Source of the DNA: Pseudomonadota bacterium
GTDB lineage: Bacteria; Bdellovibrionota_C; UBA2361; OMIW01
Direction: 5' to 3'
NCBI GenBank assembly: GCA_900299205.1
Contig: OMIW01000029.1
Coordinates: 1-6,179 of the forward strand
Length of the DNA: 6,179 bases
Shown here: piece after piece, positions 1 to 5,402 of the stretch
Numbering within the stretch: the stretch's first letter is position 1
Layout: each line of letters opens with the position of its first letter
Position numbers and translations under genes: made by a program
Notes under the pieces: generated by a model
Told to the model about the DNA's origin: nothing
The model's database searches: none
Seen by the model: only the letters and a program-made list of their open reading frames with translations

Positions 1-26
1 ACCTTCGCCTCTTTTTTTGCCGCCAT
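1..26 (-). CDS. Start of a minus-strand gene running off the window (partial, unidentified)
   Basis: On the minus strand an ATG at 26-24 opens eight codons reading M-A-A-K-K-E-A-K before the window ends. An AAGGGTG stretch lies about 5 nt upstream of the ATG and could serve as ribosome binding site, and the stop codon of the preceding lipoprotein gene lies only 16 nt upstream, the spacing of an operon. The lysine- and alanine-rich start is typical of many cytoplasmic proteins, so no function can be given. With only 26 nt visible this rests on start-codon context alone. Confidence 0.45.
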
Positions 27-42
27 ATTTTCACCCTTATTT

Positions 43-780
43 TTACCTGTCCTTAACCAACAACTCGACCGCTTGACTATATCGATCAGGCATATCCGCT
101 GGATCTTGAGCAAGAGGTTTATCGATAATTACTGCTCGAGCCTCAACTCTCCGAGGCTCAATCCCAGCCCGAATCATGGCGGTCGAAATCGCCCGTGCCC
201 TTGTTTCTGCCAATCTCCGGGCATACGAAGAACTTGGGTCTGCTGATTGAACGTAACACGCCACCACTAAACGGGACCACGGCATCCGCTCTTTATTAAG
301 ACGCGCAAGCCCCTCAACAAGAGACGCCCCCTGAGATGAAAGGGTGCGCTCATCGCCAAAAAAGAAGATATCTGCGGGGAATATATCCCTCGCGGGAAAG
401 AGAGCCGCCCGACGGTCATAATGTTGTCGCAGCAGTGCCAATACCTTTACCCGATCATGCTCCTTGTCGATCTCCCGCGCGAGCTGCAGCTCCGCCTCGA
501 GCTGAGAGTCACGGACAGCACCCTTGATACCCCCGGCAACCGCACCGAGACCCGCCCCCGCAAAAGCACCCGGACCTGCCACAGAGGTCAGTTGAAACCC
601 TGTCAAGGCTCCCGCGACAGCCCCTGACGTTGCGCCGAGCACCATGCCCCCTCCCTGCTGATCCGGACCGGCTATGTGCTGCGAGGAGCATCCAAGGCTA
701 GAAGCAAGTCCCCCGACAAGCGCGAATACACGCCTGTACAGATGCTGACGACGACCTACACGGGAACCAGCACAGAACAT
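43..780 (-). CDS. Probable lipoprotein with glycine zipper and OmpA-like C-terminal domain
   Basis: A 245-residue protein when read from the ATG at 780, which has a near-perfect Shine-Dalgarno (GGAGGAG) 8 nt upstream. The open frame extends to a TTG at 903, but those 41 extra residues have no ribosome binding site and would bury the signal sequence. Residues 7-17 are arginine-rich, followed by a hydrophobic stretch (18-30) and Cys31, like a lipoprotein signal. The lipobox reads S-L-G-C, with Ser where Leu is usual at -3, so lipidation is likely but not certain. Residues 43-89 are a Gly/Ala-rich glycine zipper that could insert in or pack against membrane. A charged helical stretch follows (about 90-125). 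Residues from about 138 to the end resemble the OmpA C-terminal domain, with R-L-A-E-T-R-A matching the L-S-x-R-R-A helix that contacts peptidoglycan; the usual Asp before it is not in register. Likely role: an envelope protein in the periplasm, holding peptidoglycan. The partner is unknown. Confidence 0.75.
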   Translation of the reverse strand: MFCAGSRVGRRQHLYRRVFALVGGLASSLGCSSQHIAGPDQQGGGMVLGATSGAVAGALTGFQLTSVAGPGAFAGAGLGAVAGGIKGAVRDSQLEAELQLAREIDKEHDRVKVLALLRQHYDRRAALFPARDIFPADIFFFGDERTLSSQGASLVEGLARLNKERMPWSRLVVACYVQSADPSSSYARRLAETRARAISTAMIRAGIEPRRVEARAVIIDKPLAQDPADMPDRYSQAVELLVKDR

Positions 781-788
781 AGGGTAAA

Positions 789-795
789 CTCCTCC
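789..795 (-). promoter_or_regulatory. Ribosome binding site that fixes the lipoprotein start
   Basis: On the minus strand GGAGGAG lies 8 nt before the ATG at 780. This near-ideal Shine-Dalgarno selects residue 42 of the longer open frame as the true start and places the arginine-rich, hydrophobic signal sequence at the N terminus. Confidence 0.8.
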
Positions 796-958
796 GACGG
801 TGGTTGAAAGACGCGATACTGGGTCAAATTCCACCACAGGATGCCCGACTAAACCGAGCATCCTGATACCTGCCCACTGGCCCGACTTTATCATACCCGC
901 CAATTATCGAGCGAGCCCCTATGGGAATCCCCCTCCACCGATTCCTGAACAAATACCC

Positions 959-987
959 TTGTGAGAGGAAATGCGTCGCGCTATATC
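959..987 (+). promoter_or_regulatory. Weak candidate sigma-70 promoter for the acetyltransferase-deacetylase unit
   Basis: TTGTGA (959-964) and TATATC (982-987) are separated by 17 nt and together match the -35 and -10 consensus in part. Transcription from here would start near 994 and give a leader of about 260 nt before the ATG at 1253. No better-matching pair was found closer to the gene. Confidence 0.3.
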
Positions 988-1209
988 GAACCGACCGCCC
1001 GTAAAAATCTTACCCGCCCCTCTGTCTTTGGTCGGGGCTGACGGGCACTTCTCCTTCTTCGACTGAATTCAAGGGCACTACGCCTTTTTCTTGCAGCCCC
1101 TTCGCCTTCATTTTTCACCGCGATTCGGCACCCGTTACTGCAGTGCTTCACAACCCCGGATATTGCCTCGACCCTCAGAATTTGTCGCGAAGGGAACGAT
1201 TGTCTCTCC

Positions 1210-1234
1210 TCCGATAGACAACAGCAATATCGGA
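1210..1234. repeat. 7-bp inverted repeat upstream of the acetyltransferase start
   Basis: TCCGATA (1210-1216) and TATCGGA (1228-1234) are perfect inverse copies around an 11-nt spacer. The right arm ends 6 nt before the Shine-Dalgarno of the gene starting at 1253. It could be a regulator binding site (dyad with about two helical turns overall) or a leader hairpin next to the ribosome binding site. No T-run follows it, so it is not a terminator. Confidence 0.4.
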
Positions 1235-1240
1235 ATGCTT

Positions 1241-1246
1241 AGAGGA
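1241..1246 (+). promoter_or_regulatory. Ribosome binding site that fixes the acetyltransferase start
   Basis: AGAGGA lies 6 nt before the ATG at 1253. The alternative ATG at 1235 and the TTG at 1091 lack such a site, so 1253 is the preferred start. Confidence 0.7.
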
Positions 1247-1252
1247 ATCACG

Positions 1253-2332
1253 ATGCTGCCTTCATCTCAAGAACCACCTCTTCCAAGCCCCCCTCCTCCA
1301 CTAACAGGACCGTCCGCCCACCATATCGACCTCAACCTCGAGCAGCTCGGTGTTTCAAGCATCGGAGGTGGGGTATCGCCCCTCTTTGCTCGAGAGAAGT
1401 TCTGCGGGCCTTATGAGTTCAATGGAATCACTCTCGCTCAGATGGCACGGAGCTTTCGACTGTACAATGACGAAGCGCCTGATACCGATGGAGTCAATGC
1501 CCCCGGTCGGTTTAGAAGCTGCGCCCGCGTTACCGTTCCAGAGACAGATATCTCCAAGCTCTTTGCTGAGGTTAAGGAGTTTCACCACGATCATCCGGCG
1601 ATACCACTGGAGGTAGAATACTGCTACCGATGTGGAGGGAACCAGGCTCACAAGTTCGTCGTCGGATTGGGAATGAACGCCCCCTTGCGTTACGTTGGAG
1701 AACATTACGAGGGCGCTCGGCAATCACAGACTCTCGACCCACGCTATCGACGACCTTTTGAGCGAACCGATATCGAAGCGCTTCAAGACACCTATGGACG
1801 TCGAAAGGTCATGCCCGACAATCGCTTTACCGTGGCTACTTCGATTAGTATGCTTGATTCCGATCAGATGAAAAGTCTCACCGAACTTCTGCAAACATCC
1901 TTTGGGGCTCAGTGGACATCCACCGCGATCAAACACCTAGATTCTCGACCGAGTGATGTATTACCAACCGCCCTGATTGATGATCTGACGGGTGAAGTTG
2001 CTGCATTCACCCTTGCGGAATGGGATCATGAAACCAAGACCGTCGAAGTGACTGAATGGGTCGCCCGCCCCCAGTTCCCCGGAGCAGGTGCCCAGGTGAT
2101 GAGTCAGCTGGTGTCCTCCGTCGTTAAAACTGGGACCGATTATCGGATCTTCGGTGAATTCAATAGTAGCAGGGCTCTCCGCTCTGCGCTCCGAGTTGGC
2201 TTTCGCCTCCCCGAAATTCATCCAGATGCACCGGCGGAGAGCATTCTCTTCGCAAATGTCTGGGTCGAACAACTGACCGATTTTGTCGCCCTGGTATGGC
2301 CTGATGACGAACTCCACACCTCCACAAACTGA
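1253..2332 (+). CDS. GNAT-family N-acetyltransferase with unrecognised N-terminal domain
   Basis: A 359-residue protein from the ATG with AGAGGA 6 nt upstream. Residues 1-20 are proline-rich and probably disordered. Residues about 24-185 form a region I do not recognise; it contains a C-Y-R-C pair (124-127) followed by Gly-Gly, and many His residues around 110-114. Residues about 190-345 have the GNAT layout: a beta strand pair with acidic residues (250-270), the acetyl-CoA pyrophosphate loop Q-F-P-G-A-G at 274-279 matching (Q/R)-x-x-G-x-(G/A), and an Asn-Ser-containing helix ending in V-G-F (304-317). The phrasing around the loop (an acidic Thr-Val-Glu strand, then the loop, then Asn...Gly-Phe, then Asn-x-Trp near the end) recalls AblB/YodP beta-lysine acetyltransferases. 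Likely reaction: transfer of acetyl from acetyl-CoA to an amine in the cytoplasm; the substrate is unknown. The next gene, 23 nt downstream, is a deacetylase, suggesting opposed activities. Confidence 0.75.
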   Translation: MLPSSQEPPLPSPPPPLTGPSAHHIDLNLEQLGVSSIGGGVSPLFAREKFCGPYEFNGITLAQMARSFRLYNDEAPDTDGVNAPGRFRSCARVTVPETDISKLFAEVKEFHHDHPAIPLEVEYCYRCGGNQAHKFVVGLGMNAPLRYVGEHYEGARQSQTLDPRYRRPFERTDIEALQDTYGRRKVMPDNRFTVATSISMLDSDQMKSLTELLQTSFGAQWTSTAIKHLDSRPSDVLPTALIDDLTGEVAAFTLAEWDHETKTVEVTEWVARPQFPGAGAQVMSQLVSSVVKTGTDYRIFGEFNSSRALRSALRVGFRLPEIHPDAPAESILFANVWVEQLTDFVALVWPDDELHTSTN

Positions 2333-2355
2333 GAAATATAACAGAGCACCCATAT

Positions 2356-3438
2356 ATGGAATCACCAAACGCCAATCGTCCGATCTCCCTGCTCCTCCAT
2401 GAAGGGGCAACCGACCATATCACCGGATACGCTCATCCTGAGAGCCCAAAGCGGATTCGAGCGCTGGCAGAGCTAATAAATACCGACTCTATCGCTGCTA
2501 TTGCTCGCCCTACGCTTGAGCTTCATCGGAGCATAGACCCCTCGCTTGTGCACCATCCCGATTATGTTCACGCTCTCGAAAATGCCTGCCTGTCAGCTCG
2601 CGATATCCGTGCACTCGACGAAGATACCTACGTCTGTCAGGATTCATGGCGAATTGCGTGCGAGGGTCTCTCATTGCAGGAACAGGCAATTAATCTTATT
2701 TTTTCCACGAGTAGCCGAACATTTGTGATGTCTCGGCCTCCCGGACACCACGCTCTCGCCGATCGCCAGATGGGATTTTGCTTGTTTGCGAACGCGGCGT
2801 ATGCGGCAAGATATGCACAGAGGGTTTGGGGTATTGAGCGAGTTGCCATCATCGATTGGGATGTGCACCACGGCAACGGAACCGAGGCGATATTTCTGAA
2901 TGACCCATCGGTATACTCCATCTCTATTCACGCGCACCCTTTTTGGCCTCTCGGCTTCGGCCATCCTGAGCAACGGGGAGAGGGAAAAGGGCGTGGCTAT
3001 AACCTCAACATACCGGTGCCCTTCGAAGCCGGAGACATTCAGTATCAGCAGATCTTCGAGCGATTCGTGATCCCTGAACTCCTCGGCTTCAGACCCGACC
3101 TTATCATCGTTGCCGCCGGATTTGATGCTCACTACAGTGAGAGATTCTCCAATCTTGGAGAGAAAAGCTTTATGGCGCTCTCAGACGGTGGATTTGCAAT
3201 GATGACAGCCCAGCTCGACAGACTTGCGCGCGAACTCTGCGACGGGCGACTCCACTTCACCCTCGAGGGGGGTTATTACCTGCCATCACTCACCTCGGGG
3301 GTCCGCTCGGTTATCGAAACCCTCAGTAGCACTGCCCCACCCCAATTAAAAGAGGTATCTGAGGGGAGAGACATGGATACTCGGGTATGGGAGGACTTTG
3401 TGACACGGACAGGTATGGCCCTGAAACCGTGGTCCTGA
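2356..3438 (+). CDS. Zinc-dependent deacetylase, HDAC / acetylpolyamine amidohydrolase superfamily
   Basis: A complete 360-residue enzyme of the arginase/deacetylase fold; single-domain members usually have 340-375 residues. Family landmarks appear in order: H-P-E-S-P-K-R (27-33); R-P-P-G-H-H-A with the catalytic dyad His131-His132; the G-F-C-L-F-x-N-A-A strand (140-148); D-W-D-V-H-H-G-N-G-T (167-176) giving charge-relay Asp167 and zinc ligands Asp169 and His171; A-G-F-D-A-H (254-259) with zinc ligand Asp257; and E-G-G-Y (304-307) with Tyr307, which polarises the carbonyl. All needed residues are present, so it should be active, removing acetyl (or another short acyl) from an amine such as acetyl-lysine, acetylpolyamine or a small metabolite. 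There is no signal peptide, so it is cytoplasmic. The ATG has only a weak AGAG 9 nt upstream; the 23-nt gap to the acetyltransferase gene points to co-transcription and possibly translational coupling. Which substrate class it uses cannot be read from the sequence. Confidence 0.93.
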   Translation: MESPNANRPISLLLHEGATDHITGYAHPESPKRIRALAELINTDSIAAIARPTLELHRSIDPSLVHHPDYVHALENACLSARDIRALDEDTYVCQDSWRIACEGLSLQEQAINLIFSTSSRTFVMSRPPGHHALADRQMGFCLFANAAYAARYAQRVWGIERVAIIDWDVHHGNGTEAIFLNDPSVYSISIHAHPFWPLGFGHPEQRGEGKGRGYNLNIPVPFEAGDIQYQQIFERFVIPELLGFRPDLIIVAAGFDAHYSERFSNLGEKSFMALSDGGFAMMTAQLDRLARELCDGRLHFTLEGGYYLPSLTSGVRSVIETLSSTAPPQLKEVSEGRDMDTRVWEDFVTRTGMALKPWS

Positions 3439-3464
3439 AGACCCCTCAGAGCGAGCATCTTTTC

Positions 3465-3480
3465 ACCGAGAAGTCTCGGT
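3465..3480. repeat. Short perfect hairpin between the deacetylase and the restriction-modification locus
   Basis: ACCGAGA (3465-3471) and TCTCGGT (3474-3480) are perfect inverse copies around AG, giving a 6-bp stem with a 4-nt loop. It lies 27 nt after the deacetylase stop codon. The plus strand continues with AAGGACTT, not a T-run, and a five-T run comes only about 20 nt later, so it is a poor match to an intrinsic terminator; it may still stabilise the 3' end of the upstream transcript. Confidence 0.4.
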
Positions 3481-3518
3481 AAGGACTTAGAAGGCACCAA
3501 TTTTTGAGCAAGTAGCCG

Positions 3519-3548
3519 TTGACGCCCATATATGCTATGCGCTATATA
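3519..3548 (+). promoter_or_regulatory. Promoter of the type I methyltransferase gene
   Basis: TTGACG (3519-3524) matches five of six -35 consensus bases and TATATA (3543-3548) is a good -10, with an 18-nt spacer. A start about 7 nt after the -10 falls at or near 3555, the A of the ATG, which predicts a leaderless or nearly leaderless mRNA. There is no Shine-Dalgarno in front of that ATG, which agrees. The -10 box lies inside the inverted repeats described separately. Confidence 0.65.
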
Positions 3549-3557
3549 GCATATATG
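3527..3557. promoter_or_regulatory. Probable autoregulatory operator: nested inverted repeats over the -10 and start codon
   Basis: CATATATGCTAT (3527-3538) and ATAGCATATATG (3546-3557) are perfect 12-bp inverse copies around the 7-nt spacer GCGCTAT. A second perfect palindrome, GCTATATAGC (3541-3550), shares the right arm, so the half-site GCTAT occurs three times (3534, 3541, and inverted at 3546). The element covers the -10 box, the expected transcription start and the ATG, so a bound dimer would block transcription. The gene it controls begins with an XRE-type DNA-binding domain, the obvious candidate to bind here, as controller proteins of restriction-modification systems do at their own promoters. 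That the fused domain binds here is inference. Confidence 0.65.
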
Positions 3558-5402
3558 ACAAATCAAAAGACCCTTTCTCAACAACTTCGAGCAGTTCGCG
3601 ACCATTTAGGCGTAAGCCAGGAGGAGCTCGCATCGCGGCTCGGTGTTTCGTTTGCCACCGTCAATCGCTGGGAGGGAGGGAAGGCAAACCCTCAGAGGGC
3701 CCAGTTAGAAAAGCTGGAGGAGCTCCTCTCCCAGTTAGAAGCGAGCAACTCAGCTTGGAGCGAGTCGTTGAGCGATCCGTTCGATCTTTTAGCGCCCACA
3801 ACAAGAAAGAAGCGAGGGGCGAAGTCAAATACCGCTGCGGGAGGTCGAGCCATGGGCACGAAGTCGATGGAGCAGATGCTCTGGGACGCCGCCTGTTCGA
3901 TTCGCGGCGAGAAAGACGCACCAAAGTTCAAAGACTACCTCCTCCCTCTTCTCTTCATCAAACGGCTCTCTGACGTATTCGATGATGAAGTGCAGCGACT
4001 GGTAGAGACATACGGAGACAAAGAGACCGCACTTCAGATTCTCGAGGCAGATCACTCCCTCGTTCGTTTTTATATCCCGCCAGAAGCAAGATGGGCAGTC
4101 GTGAGCGGTCGCGAGACTTTCGATTGGGCACCTGAGAAGAAACCGAAGTCTCTTGGTGAACAGCTGACCACCACCATTCGCGAGATCGTAAAGGCGAATC
4201 CTGGGCTCGATGGAACGATCAATATCGTTGATTACAACGAGACCAGAAACGGCGAGCGCGAGATCAGCGATGCAGCTCTCAAGGGAGTAATTGAGACTTA
4301 CTCTGACCCAAGATACCGCCTTGGTCTCCATGATGTTGAGCCTGATTTCTTAGGGCGATGTTACGAGTATCTCCTCCGAAAGTTTGCCGAAGGTCAGGGG
4401 CAAAGCGCCGGAGAGTTCTTCACTCCGACCGAAGTTGGGTTCTTGATGGCAGAGCTTATGCGCCCTCGACCAGGAGAGGAGTGCTACGATTACGCTTGCG
4501 GTTCTTTTGGTCTCCTCATCAAGTTGCAGCTGGTTTGCAAGCGATTAGACCCGCTATCAAAGGTGCCGCTCAAGCTGTACGGTCAAGAGCTTACCGGTTC
4601 GAGCTACGCGATTGCCTGCATGAATAAGATTATTCACGACATGGAAGGAGAAGTTCTTCGCGGCGACTCCATGCGCAACCCGAAATTCAGGGAGAGCGAT
4701 ACGAGCTTGAAGAAGTTCGACATCATTGTTGCTAACCCGATGTGGAATCAACCATTCGAGCCTGAAGTCTTCAAAGACGACAAGTTCGAGCGATTCGAGG
4801 AGCAAGGCGGAGTTAGCACGAGTAAGGGCGATTGGGCGTGGTTGCAGCACACCCTCGCCTCGCTGAAGGATGGCGGTCGTGCTGCTGTAGTGCTGGATAC
4901 AGGAGCAGTTTCTCGCGGCAGTGGCAGCAAGAACGAAGACAAAGAGAGGAACATCAGGAAGTGGTTTGTTGAGAAGGACTACGTCGAGGGTGTGATTCTC
5001 CTGCCTGAGAACCTTTTCTATAACACTACTGCACCGGGAATAGTTATCATTCTCAACAAGAACAAGCAGAAGGCACGGAAAGGAAAGATTGTTCTTATCA
5101 ATGCAACTAACGAATTTAAGAAGGGTCAACCCAAGAATTACCTTCCTGATAGTGCGATTGCGAAGATCCTCAAGACCTTCCACAGCGGTGAGCCGGTCGA
5201 TAACTTTTGTTCGGTGATTGAATCAAGTGAATGCGTAACGCACGACTTCAACCTCTCGCCTAGTCGCCACGTCACCAATGTGGGCTCTGAGAGTGAAGTG
5301 AGCCTCGTCGATCTCGTGAAGCAACTCAAACAACTCAAAAGTGAGGCTTCAAAAATCGATCTCGAGCTCGAGCCGATTCTCAATCAATTGGTGACCCCAT
5401 GA
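3555..5402 (+). CDS. hsdM: Type I DNA methyltransferase subunit HsdM with fused N-terminal HTH regulator domain
   Basis: A 615-residue protein from the ATG at 3555. Residues 5-60 are an XRE-type helix-turn-helix ([10 protein letters not shown] at 21-30, recognition helix near 32-40 with N-R-W-E). A polar linker with basic T-R-K-K-R-G (83-88) leads to an ordinary HsdM: the N-terminal helical domain (about 102-260, [12 protein letters not shown] at 129-140), G-E-F-F-T-P (286-291), SAM-binding motif I D-Y-A-C-G-S-F-G (312-319), catalytic motif IV N-P-M-W (394-397), and a C-terminal helical tail (about 583-611). HsdM transfers methyl from S-adenosylmethionine to adenine N6 in complex with HsdS, protecting host DNA. 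Motif I usually reads D-P-A-C-G-S-G-G and motif IV N-P-P-F; both differ here but keep the key Gly, Asn, Pro and aromatic residues, so activity is likely. A TTG at 3519 would extend the frame by 12 codons but lies in the -35 box. A second, internal start is likely at 3852. hsdS overlaps the stop codon. Confidence 0.92.
   Translation: MTNQKTLSQQLRAVRDHLGVSQEELASRLGVSFATVNRWEGGKANPQRAQLEKLEELLSQLEASNSAWSESLSDPFDLLAPTTRKKRGAKSNTAAGGRAMGTKSMEQMLWDAACSIRGEKDAPKFKDYLLPLLFIKRLSDVFDDEVQRLVETYGDKETALQILEADHSLVRFYIPPEARWAVVSGRETFDWAPEKKPKSLGEQLTTTIREIVKANPGLDGTINIVDYNETRNGEREISDAALKGVIETYSDPRYRLGLHDVEPDFLGRCYEYLLRKFAEGQGQSAGEFFTPTEVGFLMAELMRPRPGEECYDYACGSFGLLIKLQLVCKRLDPLSKVPLKLYGQELTGSSYAIACMNKIIHDMEGEVLRGDSMRNPKFRESDTSLKKFDIIVANPMWNQPFEPEVFKDDKFERFEEQGGVSTSKGDWAWLQHTLASLKDGGRAAVVLDTGAVSRGSGSKNEDKERNIRKWFVEKDYVEGVILLPENLFYNTTAPGIVIILNKNKQKARKGKIVLINATNEFKKGQPKNYLPDSAIAKILKTFHSGEPVDNFCSVIESSECVTHDFNLSPSRHVTNVGSESEVSLVDLVKQLKQLKSEASKIDLELEPILNQLVTP
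3839..3854 (+). promoter_or_regulatory. Internal ribosome binding site and in-frame start for a short HsdM
   Basis: GGGAGGT (3839-3845) stands at good distance (7 nt after AGG) before an in-frame ATG at 3852, codon 100 of the fusion. Translation from here to 5402 gives 516 residues, the usual size of HsdM, and starts with [12 protein letters not shown], just where the canonical N-terminal domain begins. This is the best Shine-Dalgarno in the restriction-modification locus, whereas the first ATG (3555) has none. The gene may yield both an HTH-HsdM fusion and a plain HsdM. Alternatively it is a relic of a once separate hsdM joined to an upstream controller gene. Confidence 0.6.

Larger units (their letters stand above)
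781..1252. other. Divergent intergenic region of about 470 nt, no gene
   Basis: The region separates the leftward lipoprotein gene from the rightward acetyltransferase gene. Both frames that extend into it (minus to 903, plus from 1091) start at TTG without a ribosome binding site and read as low-similarity filler, so I treat them as non-coding. It holds one weak promoter-like pair (959-987), a 7-bp inverted repeat close to the acetyltransferase start (1210-1234) and some GC-rich short inverted arms between 991 and 1046 (CCGACC/GGTCGG, GCCCGT/ACGGGC, GCCCC/GGGGC) that compete with each other. I see no tRNA, small RNA or known riboswitch in it. Confidence 0.6.

Noticed and set aside
781-903. 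N-terminal extension of the lipoprotein frame to a TTG at 903
   Set aside because: No ribosome binding site precedes the TTG, while the ATG at 780 has GGAGGAG at ideal distance and directly opens the signal sequence.
991-1046. Riboswitch or small RNA in the divergent intergenic region
   Set aside because: Several GC-rich short arms can pair, but they exclude one another, loops are long, and nothing resembles a known riboswitch core.
1091-1252. Extension of the acetyltransferase frame to a TTG at 1091
   Set aside because: No Shine-Dalgarno there, the added 54 residues show no domain-like pattern, and AGAGGA before 1253 gives a better start; the ATG at 1235 has no correctly spaced site.
3465-3505. 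Intrinsic terminator after the deacetylase gene
   Set aside because: The hairpin is perfect but short, and the T-run comes about 20 nt later rather than directly after the stem.
3519-3554. TTG at 3519 as start of hsdM
   Set aside because: The TTG is part of a good -35 box and the extra 12 residues precede the natural start of the helix-turn-helix domain; the repeats underneath look regulatory, not coding.
1355-5183. Long minus-strand open frames opposite the acetyltransferase, deacetylase, hsdM and hsdS genes
   Set aside because: They lie antisense to well-supported genes, lack ribosome binding sites and recognisable domains, and are explained by the codon bias of the real genes.
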